A stretch of DNA of 5,955 nt from an uncultured Oscillibacter sp. (GCA_946530565.1 CAMNAE010000115.1:1-5955), one strand, 5' to 3'. Positions 1 to 5,800 are shown, counted from the first letter of the stretch. Notes: generated by a model from the sequence alone, not told the origin. Program-made: numbers and translations.

Positions 1-1
1 G

Positions 2-787
2 ATCGTCGGCGTGCTGATCGCGCTGTGCTCCTCTCTCTTCGGCGTCACGCTCGTTTTAAAGCGCTTTTCCTTCATCGGCGACGGGCTCTCGCATGTGGCC
101 TTCGGCGCGATCGCGATCGCCTCGGTCCTGAAGCTCACAAGCCAGATGCCGCTCGTGCTGCTGCTCACTGTTCTTTCCGCCGTGCGGCTGCTGCGTACGG
201 GCCAGAACACGCGCATCCACGGCGACGCCGCGATCGCGATGATCTCGGTCGGCGCGCTCGCGATCGGCTATCTTTTGATGAACCTTTTTTCGACCTCGAG
301 CAATTTAAGCGGAGACGTGTGCTCGACGCTCTTCGGCTCCACCTCGATTCTGACGCTCAGTGAGTTTGAGGTGTGGCTGTGCATCGCCCTCTCGGTGGTC
401 GTCATCGCGTTCTTCGTGCTCTATTACAACAAGATCTTCGCGGTCACCTTCGATGAGAATTTTGCCGTCGCGACCGGCACGAACGCAAACGTCTACAATC
501 TTTTGATCGCGGTCATCATCGCGGTGATCATCGTACTTGCGATGAACCTCGTCGGCTCGCTTTTGATCTCCGCGCTCGTGATCTTCCCCGCCCTCTCAGC
601 CATGCGCGTCTTCAAGAGCTTCGGCTCGGTGATCCTCTGCTCGGCGATCCTCTCGGTCGCCTGCGCGTTTTCCGGAATCGTGATCTCGATCCTCAGCGGT
701 ACGCCGGTCGGCTCGACGGTCGTCGCGGTCGACATTCTCGCTTTTGCGGTCTTCGCGCTGATCGGGAAAGTGCGCGAGGGCAGCTGA
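2..787 (+). CDS. Metal-ion ABC transporter permease, ABC-3 family (ZnuB/MntB-like), 5'-truncated
   Basis: This is the integral membrane subunit of a binding-protein-dependent importer for a divalent metal (zinc, manganese or iron; the sequence does not decide which). The reading frame is open from base 2, so the start lies outside the window. 261 residues are visible, so probably only about 10-25 N-terminal residues are missing. Family landmarks, numbered from the first visible codon: SFIGDGLSHVAFG at 23-35 (the usual 'hGDALSHA' segment), DAAIAMISVGALAIGY at 75-90, MNLVGSLLISALVIFPALSAM at about 181-201 (the conserved 'GxLLhxALLhhPAA' segment likely to contact the ATPase), and a final TPVGSTVVAV at 234-243 before the last membrane helix. 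Most of the protein is hydrophobic, in keeping with 7-9 membrane segments. The ATPase and substrate-binding genes would normally lie upstream, outside the window. The gene ends with TGA, 34 nt before the shared terminator hairpin. Confidence 0.93.
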   Translation: MVGVLIALCSSLFGVTLVLKRFSFIGDGLSHVAFGAIAIASVLKLTSQMPLVLLLTVLSAVRLLRTGQNTRIHGDAAIAMISVGALAIGYLLMNLFSTSSNLSGDVCSTLFGSTSILTLSEFEVWLCIALSVVVIAFFVLYYNKIFAVTFDENFAVATGTNANVYNLLIAVIIAVIIVLAMNLVGSLLISALVIFPALSAMRVFKSFGSVILCSAILSVACAFSGIVISILSGTPVGSTVVAVDILAFAVFALIGKVREGS

Positions 788-819
788 GCACTCATCAGCA
801 GACTCTTTGCAACGGATAC

Positions 820-858
820 AAAAAGCGCCCCGGATCGTGTGATCCGGGGCGCTTTGCT
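820..858. terminator. Bidirectional intrinsic terminator between convergent genes
   Basis: A perfect 15-bp stem (AAAGCGCCCCGGATC at 822-836 pairs with 841-855) closes a 4-nt GTGT loop. On the minus strand the stem is followed by five T (complement of A820-A824), a good rho-independent site for the mscS transcript, which stops 30 nt earlier. On the plus strand the T-run is short (TTT then GCTGTT), so it should work less well for the permease transcript. It is the only plausible terminator in the 98-nt gap between the two convergent stop codons. Confidence 0.87.
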
Positions 859-885
859 GTTATGCGGCGATCAGGCAGGATCTTC

Positions 886-1695
886 TTACTTGGGCTGGAC
901 AGGCGCCACGCGCACAGCGGGTGCGGAGATGCCGGCCGCGCCCATGGCCGCGATGCAGTTCTGGGTGAGGTCGAAGTAGACGCTCCAGTAGTCGGAGCCT
1001 TTGCACCAGCCGCGGACCGTGATCTCCATGGCCTCGTTGGTGCCGCCGGAGACGCGGGCGAACGGCGCCTCCGGGCCGTCGGCCAGGACACCGGCAGTCT
1101 CGGTGCAGGCCTTGAGCAGGACCTCCTGCACGCGGGCAGGATCCTCGCCCTTGCCGCAGCCGAAGGTCAGATCGACACGGCGGAACTCCTCGGAGGAGTA
1201 GTTGGAGACGTTCGCGTTCATCAGCGAGCCGTTGGGGATCGTGATGGAGACGTTGTCGAAGGTCGTGATGCGGGTGTAGAAGAGCGTGATCTCACGCACG
1301 AAGCCGGAGCCGCCCGCGGCGCTGATGTAGTCGCCGACGTTGAAGGGGCGGAAGAACATGAGCATGATCCCGCCGGCGAGGTTGCCGAGCGCGCCCTGCA
1401 TGGCCATGCCGACCGCGACGCCGCAGGATGCGAGCACCGTGATGATCGAGGCCATCGGCACGCCGAGGATGCCGATGATCGAGATGATCAGCAGGACATA
1501 CAGGCCGATGCGGACGAAGCTCATAATGAAGGTCTTCGCGGTGGGGTCGAGCTTTTCGATGAATTTGATCTTTTGGACCAGTTTAAGGATCCAGCCGATG
1601 ACGATCCGGCCGACGATGAAAACGATGAGCGCAAAGATGATGTTCGAGAGCGCCGCGCCGATGACCGTCCCGATGGCAGTTGCAGCATTGACCAT
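886..1695 (-). CDS. mscS: Small-conductance mechanosensitive ion channel, MscS family
   Basis: This membrane channel opens under membrane tension and releases ions and small solutes during osmotic downshock. It has 269 residues (E. coli MscS has 286). Hydrophobic helices lie at about 12-38 (TM1) and 58-80 (TM2). The pore helix TM3 at about 84-118 carries the Gly/Ala-rich family signature, including GMAMQGALGNLAGG at 96-109 and FRPFNVGDYI at 115-124. The beta-domain motif ITIPNGSLMNANVSNYSS spans 151-168, and the rest is the cytoplasmic alpha/beta domain. The end, GISAPAVRVAPV, takes the place of the usual 'GI.IPFPQ' beta-strand. Only three membrane helices are present, as in the core MscS subfamily, with no N-terminal extension. 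GGGAGG (plus-strand 1705-1710) lies 9 nt before the ATG and supports this start. A promoter at 1757-1785 gives the gene its own transcription, though readthrough from the upstream membrane-protein gene is possible. Confidence 0.95.
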   Translation of the reverse strand: MVNAATAIGTVIGAALSNIIFALIVFIVGRIVIGWILKLVQKIKFIEKLDPTAKTFIMSFVRIGLYVLLIISIIGILGVPMASIITVLASCGVAVGMAMQGALGNLAGGIMLMFFRPFNVGDYISAAGGSGFVREITLFYTRITTFDNVSITIPNGSLMNANVSNYSSEEFRRVDLTFGCGKGEDPARVQEVLLKACTETAGVLADGPEAPFARVSGGTNEAMEITVRGWCKGSDYWSVYFDLTQNCIAAMGAAGISAPAVRVAPVQPK

Positions 1696-1756
1696 GGTTT
1701 TCTACCTCCCAATAGAAAAAATTGATGGTTTGTGACTCCTTTAAGAAGCTGTTAAA

Positions 1757-1785
1757 ATACTATCACATTTCTTTGTTGCCGTCAA
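1757..1785 (-). promoter_or_regulatory. Predicted sigma-70/SigA promoter of mscS
   Basis: Read on the minus strand, -35 TTGACG (1780-1785; 5 of 6 consensus) and -10 TAGTAT (1757-1762; 5 of 6) are separated by exactly 17 nt. TGA directly before the -10 gives an extended -10 (TGn). The start of transcription would be near 1750, leaving a 5' leader of about 55 nt. This is the best promoter match in the window. A 14-bp palindrome begins one base beyond the -35 box. Confidence 0.75.
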
Positions 1786-1786
1786 T

Positions 1787-1800
1787 TCATGAATTCATGA
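1787..1800. repeat. 14-bp perfect palindrome abutting the mscS -35 box
   Basis: TCATGAATTCATGA is its own reverse complement. It covers the TGA stop codon (1795-1797) of the 585-residue gene and ends one base away from the -35 hexamer of the mscS promoter. Position and symmetry suit an operator for a dimeric regulator, but the AT-rich setting allows chance, and no regulator gene is nearby. No T-run follows, so it is not a terminator. Confidence 0.4.
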
Positions 1801-3552
1801 TTCTGTCCAAACAAGCGACAAAATGGGCGTGATCCTTTGTCCATCCTGCGGTGCATAGCGGATCCGGATCTTGTCGCCGGGGCTCAGGAGCACCGCCTCC
1901 TGGGCGTCCGCCGCCGCAATCGAGTACCAGCCGGACGCCGTTCGGATATAGAGCACAGTCTCACCGCCGATCACGGCGCTGCGGAGCTCGAGGACCTCGG
2001 CGTCCTCTTCGGCAAGGCTGTCGGGAAGGGTCGCGCCGGCGCAGATCAGGCCGTTGCGAAGCAGCGCCGTGCGGTAGTTCTGCTCGCACTCGGCGACCGT
2101 TGCGCCGGTCTCGACGATCTGATACTGCTGCACGTTGACCATCGCGTACATCTTCACCAGGCCGTCGTTGCCCTTGAGCGCCATAAAGTAGCTCGGCTGG
2201 TCGGCGATGTTCAAAAGCAGCGGGAAGGTCGAGGCGTAGCGCATCTGCTGGACCTTGCTCTCAGCCGAGGCCATGGCGGAATACTCCTCGGCGCCGGCGC
2301 AGGAGTAGAAGTGCGTCTCCTTTGTGCGCTGGTTCGATAAAATGAAGCCGATGTTCGATGCGTCGGAGGTCACAGACGTGACACCGGTGTACATGTACAC
2401 GTCATCGTCGATCGCAATGTAGTTGTAGCCGTCGGTCGTGACGGTCACGTCCCGCTGGCCAAGGACAGAGTTGATGAAGCCGTTGTGATATACTCCGTAC
2501 CAGTCGTACTGCTCAATGATCACGTCGGCCGAATACACGCGGTCGACCCAGCTCGGCACCTCTTCATAATACTGGCTCTCTCCGGTGACCGCGTTGACGA
2601 GCACGGCGCCTTTGACGTCATTGCCGCCGAAAAGTCCGATCCGGTGCACGATCCGCGAGCAGATCCAGTACGGGGTTCCTTCCTCGTCGATCTCGAAGAC
2701 CGGCTCATCGAACATGAACGTCGGGTAGTGAAAGCGAATGTGCCGGTAGAGGTTGCGGCCGAAGTGCTCAGCGACAGTATAGCGCATGCCCTCTGAAAGG
2801 CGCACGACCTCGGCCTCCTGCGTCACCATATCGACGACGATATAGGCCGGCAGGCCCTTTGCACGGTTCGTGAACCACTTGACGATATCACCGTAGCGCA
2901 GCGATGTCACGCGCACCGGGCGGCCGCCGTAATTGATCTGTGTGTAGGTCGGCAGGATCTCGAACTGTGAGACCATGTCGGCGAGCTCGCCGAGCTTTCT
3001 GGTGCCCAGCCGCGAGGCGGAGTCCGCGTCGAGCATCGGGATCTGGTCATACGAGAGCTCGGAGACGTCGGAGGCGAAGTCCCCGCTCTGGATCGTCAGG
3101 AGCTTGCTGTAGCTCCCGGCACGGATGACCACCCAGCCGGCAAGCGAGCCGATGAGGCCGACCGCGACCAGCACGACCGCGACCGCCGCAGGGATGCGGC
3201 ACTGTCTGCCGACAAAGCGGACATAGGCGCCGACGCCCTCCCCCTGAAAGCCGGAGGTGATGACCGCCGAGATAAAGTAGACCGCGCACACGGCGAAGAG
3301 AAATGTGAAAAACGCAGGGTCATGCAGATTGATGGCGGGGAGCTGCAGATAGAAATACACGAGCGCGAAGACGAGCGTCACGACGATGTTGATCACAATG
3401 CGCATCTTCGGCGTGCCGATCGGCTTTCGCACCTTCCGCTCACGCGGCTGACCGCTGCTGAAGGGGTTTTGGAAGGGACCGTCCCCTGAGCCGAAGCCCT
3501 GCTGGAACGGTCCGCCAAAGCCCGGTCCGAAGCGAACAAAACGAAATGCCAT
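1795..3552 (-). CDS. Uncharacterised three-helix membrane protein with large predicted extracellular domain carrying PepSY-like repeats
   Basis: I do not recognise a characterised function for this 585-residue protein. The N-terminus (1-35) is low-complexity, rich in Phe, Gly, Pro and Gln, followed by a basic stretch RERKVRK at 37-43. Hydrophobic helices lie at about 51-71, 80-100 and 121-143, with Arg-rich flanks (111-119) between the second and third. By the positive-inside rule the N-terminus is cytoplasmic and residues of about 145-585 are outside the cell. The ectodomain repeats a hydrophobic strand followed by [DN]xxTxE: around D241 (DMVTQEAEVV), N320 (NAVTGESQYY) and N407 (NQRTKETHFY), with a degenerate fourth copy near N473. 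This resembles the strand-turn of PepSY-type domains. From memory, similar Firmicute proteins carry loose labels such as 'CvpA family', which I do not trust. AAAGGA (plus-strand 3560-3565) sits 7 nt before the ATG. The gene follows the DUF2148 gene by 48 nt and is probably co-transcribed with it. Confidence 0.88.
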   Translation of the reverse strand: MAFRFVRFGPGFGGPFQQGFGSGDGPFQNPFSSGQPRERKVRKPIGTPKMRIVINIVVTLVFALVYFYLQLPAINLHDPAFFTFLFAVCAVYFISAVITSGFQGEGVGAYVRFVGRQCRIPAAVAVVLVAVGLIGSLAGWVVIRAGSYSKLLTIQSGDFASDVSELSYDQIPMLDADSASRLGTRKLGELADMVSQFEILPTYTQINYGGRPVRVTSLRYGDIVKWFTNRAKGLPAYIVVDMVTQEAEVVRLSEGMRYTVAEHFGRNLYRHIRFHYPTFMFDEPVFEIDEEGTPYWICSRIVHRIGLFGGNDVKGAVLVNAVTGESQYYEEVPSWVDRVYSADVIIEQYDWYGVYHNGFINSVLGQRDVTVTTDGYNYIAIDDDVYMYTGVTSVTSDASNIGFILSNQRTKETHFYSCAGAEEYSAMASAESKVQQMRYASTFPLLLNIADQPSYFMALKGNDGLVKMYAMVNVQQYQIVETGATVAECEQNYRTALLRNGLICAGATLPDSLAEEDAEVLELRSAVIGGETVLYIRTASGWYSIAAADAQEAVLLSPGDKIRIRYAPQDGQRITPILSLVWTES

Positions 3553-3569
3553 AGCTGATTCCTTTCCGT

Positions 3570-3586
3570 TCCGGCCCGGAGCCGGA
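3570..3586. repeat. Small inverted repeat between the DUF2148 gene and the membrane-protein gene
   Basis: TCCGGC (3570-3575) and GCCGGA (3581-3586) can form a 6-bp GC-rich stem around a 5-nt loop. In the minus-strand transcript it lies just 5' of the ribosome binding site of the 585-residue protein. No T-run follows, so it should not terminate transcription. It might tune expression of the second gene or be chance in GC-rich DNA. Confidence 0.3.
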
Positions 3587-3600
3587 TCGATCCTCAGGTT

Positions 3601-4161
3601 TTATTTCTTGAGCGCTGAGGCGCTGGCGACCGGCGGGCGGTCGAAATAAGGGCTCTTTTCCGAGACCGAGAGCGGGATCGCAAAGACCGTTTTCACGTTC
3701 TCGCCGAGATAGCCAAGCGAGATCGCCGCCTTTCCGGCGGAGAACATGACACGGCTGTCGATCCGGTGATCCGCCGCGACGGAGACCGCGGAGCCGATCG
3801 CGATGCCAAGATCCGTGATCGCCATTGCGCAGCGGCCGCCCTGTTTTTTGGTGCTTCCGCAGTTGCCAAGGCCGCAGAATCCGCAGTGGGCGAGCATGCG
3901 GTACTCATCGCGCGCGCCGATGAGCACCACGCACTCAGAAAGGTCGACGTTGCCGGCGTCGCGGATGAAGAACTCCTGCTTGTTCTCGGTTCCGAGGCGG
4001 CGCATCTCGGCCGAGAGCGCGTCCTTTTCAGCCCCGTCGACGACGCAGGACTCCAGGCAGTTGATGCCGCAGGCCTTCGGGGCCGTCGCGGCGGCGGCGA
4101 GCATCGCGGCGGCAACGCTCATGACGCTCTGGTGCTTCCAGTTTTCCTCTTTATACAGCAT
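3601..4161 (-). CDS. DUF2148 family protein with cysteine-rich, ferredoxin-like domain
   Basis: This 186-residue protein matches my knowledge of the DUF2148 family, found in many anaerobic bacteria and archaea and lacking an assigned reaction. Recognised segments are TAPKACGINCLESCVVDG (26-43), FFIRDAGNVDLSECVVLIG (64-82), DLGIAIGSAVSVAADHRIDS (117-136) and a C-terminal IPLSVSEKSPYFDRP (162-176). Eight cysteines are present: 31, 35, 39, 77, 93, 96, 101 and 111. The cluster C93-x2-C96-x4-C101-x9-C111 is a credible Fe-S ligand set and accounts for the family's 'ferredoxin domain' label. No signal peptide is evident, so it is probably cytoplasmic. AAGGAGG (plus-strand 4171-4177) lies 9 nt before the ATG. 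An earlier ATG at 4168 is out of frame and too close to that site. It is the first gene of the leftward cluster, divergent from the AEC carrier. The family call is firm; the function is unknown. Confidence 0.92.
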   Translation of the reverse strand: MLYKEENWKHQSVMSVAAAMLAAAATAPKACGINCLESCVVDGAEKDALSAEMRRLGTENKQEFFIRDAGNVDLSECVVLIGARDEYRMLAHCGFCGLGNCGSTKKQGGRCAMAITDLGIAIGSAVSVAADHRIDSRVMFSAGKAAISLGYLGENVKTVFAIPLSVSEKSPYFDRPPVASASALKK

Positions 4162-4180
4162 GGTTCATTTCCTCCTTGGC

Positions 4181-4209
4181 TTTGCGGCACGAACTGCACA
4201 GTCCGCAAA
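4181..4209. repeat. Inverted repeat in the 5' leader of the DUF2148 gene
   Basis: TTTGCGG (4181-4187) and CCGCAAA (4203-4209) form a 7-bp stem around a 15-nt loop. In the minus-strand leader the hairpin ends 3 nt before the AAGGAGG ribosome binding site, and a run of seven T (complement of A4207-A4213) enters its 5' arm. It could influence translation initiation or be a protein-binding site. Its TTGCGG/CCGCAA half-sites recur at the opposite promoter (4273-4291). Confidence 0.45.
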
Positions 4210-4222
4210 AAAACTCATGTAC

Positions 4223-4251
4223 AGCTTAACACAAAGAAGCCGGCATGTAAA
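4223..4251 (-). promoter_or_regulatory. Possible promoter of the DUF2148 / membrane-protein unit
   Basis: On the minus strand, -35 TTTACA (4246-4251; 5 of 6 consensus) stands 17 nt before TAAGCT (4223-4228; only 3 of 6), which is preceded by TGT, giving an extended -10 feature. The leader would be roughly 55 nt long and include the 4181-4209 hairpin. The weak -10 makes this a tentative call. Confidence 0.4.
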
Positions 4252-4258
4252 GCGTCGA

Positions 4259-4272
4259 AAATGTGAAATGTG
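4259..4272. repeat. Tandem 7-bp direct repeat AAATGTG x2
   Basis: Two perfect adjoining copies of AAATGTG (4259-4265 and 4266-4272) lie in the divergent promoter region, between the two predicted promoters and just upstream of the inverted repeat at 4268-4297. They could form part of a regulator-binding region. With only two copies, chance is possible. Confidence 0.35.
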
Positions 4273-4297
4273 CCGCATTTCCTTTTTGCGGGAACAT
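4268..4297. repeat. Imperfect inverted repeat over the -35/spacer region of the AEC promoter (candidate operator)
   Basis: The arms are ATGTgCCGCA (4268-4277) and TGCGGgaACAT (4287-4297), around a 9-nt pyrimidine-rich centre. The inner CCGCA/TGCGG and outer ATGT/ACAT arms pair, with a 1-nt against 2-nt bulge between them. The element covers the poor -35 region and ends inside the extended -10 (TG at 4297-4298), the usual place for a repressor or proximal activator site. Confidence 0.45.
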
Positions 4298-4305
4298 GAT
4301 ATAAT
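4278..4305 (+). promoter_or_regulatory. Predicted promoter of the AEC carrier / thioesterase operon
   Basis: TATAAT (4300-4305) is a perfect -10 and is preceded by TGA (4297-4299), giving a full extended -10. The best -35 position (TTTCCT, 4278-4283, 16-nt spacing) is poor, as is common for extended -10 promoters or ones needing an activator. Transcription would start near 4312, leaving a leader of about 38 nt before the ATG at 4350. Confidence 0.72.
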
Positions 4306-4334
4306 AACGTGATTTGTGCGAATTGTTTATTATT

Positions 4335-4343
4335 AAAGAAGGG
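4335..4343 (+). promoter_or_regulatory. Ribosome binding site that fixes the AEC carrier start
   Basis: AAAGAAGGG lies 6 nt before ATG 4350. An in-frame TTG at 4314 would add 12 residues, but it falls at about the predicted transcription start and has no binding site, so ATG 4350 is preferred. Confidence 0.7.
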
Positions 4344-4349
4344 TTGCAC

Positions 4350-5276
4350 ATGCTGGGAAACATTCTGACAGTCGGCGAGCAGGCGCTGATCCTGTTTTTG
4401 CTGATGGTGATCGGCTTTATCATGGGCAAAACAAAGCTTTTGAACGACGAGGGCTCCAAGGCGCTTTCAAACCTCGCGCTCTACGTGATCGTACCGAGCA
4501 CGCTGATCAAGGCCTTTCAGCTCGATCTGACACACGAAACGCTCTACTCCTATCTCTCCTGTATCGCCGCAACCAGCGTTGCCTATGTCATCTACTTTGT
4601 CGTCACGGTCCTGCTGATCCGTGAAAAGGACAGGAGCAAGCGCTCGGTGCTCGTGACCGAGGCGATCTTCTCGAACTGCAACTTCATGGGCTTCCCGCTC
4701 ATGGCGGCGCTCATGGGCGCAAACGGCATCTTCTACGGCTCCGCCTACTGCACCGTCTCCCCGGTCCTCGTGTGGACGCTCGGCGTCGCGTATATCTCCG
4801 GCGACTGGAAGAACCTGAATCTCAAAAAGGCGATCATCAACCCCGGTGTCGTCTCGATCGCGCTCGGTCTGTTCGTCTTTATCACGGGCTTCCGCTTCCC
4901 GCCCCTGCTCGACACGGTCATCTCCGACGTGAGCTCGATGGCGATCCCGATCCCGATGCTCGCAATCGGCTACATGCTCTCGCACTCCGACATAAAGAGC
5001 GCGATGCGGGATAAAAACGTCTGGATCTGCACGGTCCTGCGGCTGATCGTGCTGCCGCTGATCCTGCTCTTCGGCATGTACGCGGCGGGCTTCCGCGGCG
5101 AGCCGCTGCTCGGCACGGTCATCGCGGGCGCGACCCCCGGCGCGGCGATGATCGCGATGCTCGCCCAGCGCTATGAACAGGATGAGACGCTCGCGGCGCT
5201 CACCTGCTCGTTTACGACCCTTCTCTCGATCGTCACGATGCCGATCATCGTCGGCCTCGCGCAGACGATCATGTAA
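4350..5276 (+). CDS. AEC (auxin efflux carrier) family transporter
   Basis: This is a secondary carrier of 308 residues in the cytoplasmic membrane; bacterial relatives move organic anions such as malate or malonate. The sequence fits about ten membrane helices in two halves: roughly 8-26, 36-56, 66-90, 100-121, 124-148, then 163-181, 190-210, 224-246, 251-273 and 280-305. Family landmarks are LSNLALYVIVPSTLI at 39-53, SNCNFMGFPLM at 108-118 (the 'NxxxhGxPL' motif), INPGVVSIALG at 163-173 at the start of the second half, PIPMLAIGYMLS at 200-211, and GATPGAAMIAMLA at 260-272 with its broken-helix proline. The hydrophilic linker at about 149-160 is short. The gene is divergent from the DUF2148 cluster and is followed after 23 nt by the thioesterase, almost surely on the same transcript. 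The substrate cannot be read from the sequence. Confidence 0.93.
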   Translation: MLGNILTVGEQALILFLLMVIGFIMGKTKLLNDEGSKALSNLALYVIVPSTLIKAFQLDLTHETLYSYLSCIAATSVAYVIYFVVTVLLIREKDRSKRSVLVTEAIFSNCNFMGFPLMAALMGANGIFYGSAYCTVSPVLVWTLGVAYISGDWKNLNLKKAIINPGVVSIALGLFVFITGFRFPPLLDTVISDVSSMAIPIPMLAIGYMLSHSDIKSAMRDKNVWICTVLRLIVLPLILLFGMYAAGFRGEPLLGTVIAGATPGAAMIAMLAQRYEQDETLAALTCSFTTLLSIVTMPIIVGLAQTIM

Positions 5277-5299
5277 ACAATACAGGAGTTTTTTCAGAT

Positions 5300-5740
5300 A
5301 TGGATCTTCTCTCGCTTCCCGATGACGAGCGCATCCCGCGCCTCATGGAATACTGCAACAAACGAAACCGTTTCGGATCTCTGATCGGCATGCGCCTCAC
5401 GGCTCTGAGCCGCCACAGCGCCCGTATGGAGATGATCGTGGACGAACAGCACAATAATCCGATCGGCCTTCCGCACGGCGCGATCTATCTCGCGCTTGCC
5501 GACTCCGCCTGCGGCTCGCTCATGATGCTCACCGGCTACGCGACGCCGACGCTCGACGTGACCTGGAAGTATTTGAAAAGCGCCGTGCCCGGCGAGCGCG
5601 TGTGGGCAGACTCCCGCATCATCCGCTCCGGCCGCACGGTGAGTACGCTTGAGGCAGAGGTCCAAAGCGAGAGCGGCGATCTGCTCGGGAAGGGCATTTT
5701 CTCCTTTTTCCAGACGCGAAGAAAGATTGAACTTGAGTAA
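5300..5740 (+). CDS. PaaI-like hotdog-fold thioesterase
   Basis: This 146-residue cytoplasmic protein has the single hotdog domain of the PaaI/YdiI-type acyl-CoA thioesterases, which split CoA esters into free acid and CoA. The key region NPIGLPHGAIYLALADSACG (53-72) keeps the pattern Asn53-x6-Gly60-x7-Asp68 expected of PaaI-type enzymes: Asp68 would activate water and the His59-Gly60 turn starts the central helix. Upstream, NRFGSLIGMRL (23-33) is the typical first-strand region. Downstream, TLDVTWKYLKSAVPGERVWA (84-103) and the final strands complete the fold. The second residue of the usual 'HGG' is Ala (HGA), a common variant. AGGAG (5284-5288) is 11 nt before the ATG, a long but workable spacing. 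The gene lies 23 nt after the AEC carrier and is followed by a terminator. The acyl substrate is unknown. Confidence 0.88.
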   Translation: MDLLSLPDDERIPRLMEYCNKRNRFGSLIGMRLTALSRHSARMEMIVDEQHNNPIGLPHGAIYLALADSACGSLMMLTGYATPTLDVTWKYLKSAVPGERVWADSRIIRSGRTVSTLEAEVQSESGDLLGKGIFSFFQTRRKIELE

Positions 5741-5759
5741 GGGATCAGAGCTTAGACAG

Positions 5760-5800
5760 GAAACGAGAGTCGGTGCAGCAAAACCGGCTCTCGTTTCTTT
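5760..5800 (+). terminator. Intrinsic terminator of the AEC carrier / thioesterase operon
   Basis: GAAACGAGAGTCGG (5760-5773) pairs with CCGGCTCTCGTTTC (5784-5797) as a 14-bp stem with one G-U pair, around a 10-nt loop. TTTCTTTCGTT follows directly. The hairpin begins 19 nt after the thioesterase stop codon. On the minus strand the T-tract is poor (CGTTTCCTGTCT), so it would serve the incoming leftward gene only weakly. Confidence 0.85.

Noticed and set aside
107..237. Three copies of GCGATCGC, the cyanobacterial HIP1 octamer, and generally frequent GATC
   Set aside because: All three copies encode Ala-Ile in the permease with the window's preferred codons GCG and ATC. GATC richness follows from ATC after G-ending codons, so codon bias explains it.
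862..1725. Long plus-strand open frame (287 codons) opposite mscS
   Set aside because: The opposite strand has the full set of MscS motifs. The antisense product is rich in Arg, Asp, Gly, His and Ala, typical of a shadow frame in GC-rich DNA.
3570..3586. Terminator between the DUF2148 gene and the 585-residue protein gene
   Set aside because: The hairpin stem is only 6 bp and no T-run follows on the minus strand, so it would not end transcription.
3803..4312. Plus-strand open frame (169 codons) opposite the DUF2148 gene and running into the intergenic region
   Set aside because: It is the shadow of a clear DUF2148 protein, has low-complexity Ala/Ser/Arg composition, and crosses the divergent promoter region.
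4314..4349. TTG-initiated 12-residue N-terminal extension of the AEC carrier
   Set aside because: It would start at about the predicted transcription start without a ribosome binding site. ATG 4350 has AAAGAAGGG 6 nt upstream and fits the usual length of the family.
4467..4985. Minus-strand open frame (172 codons) opposite the AEC carrier
   Set aside because: Its composition (Asp, Arg, His, Glu, Gly) is the reverse image of hydrophobic codons, and it has no family motif.
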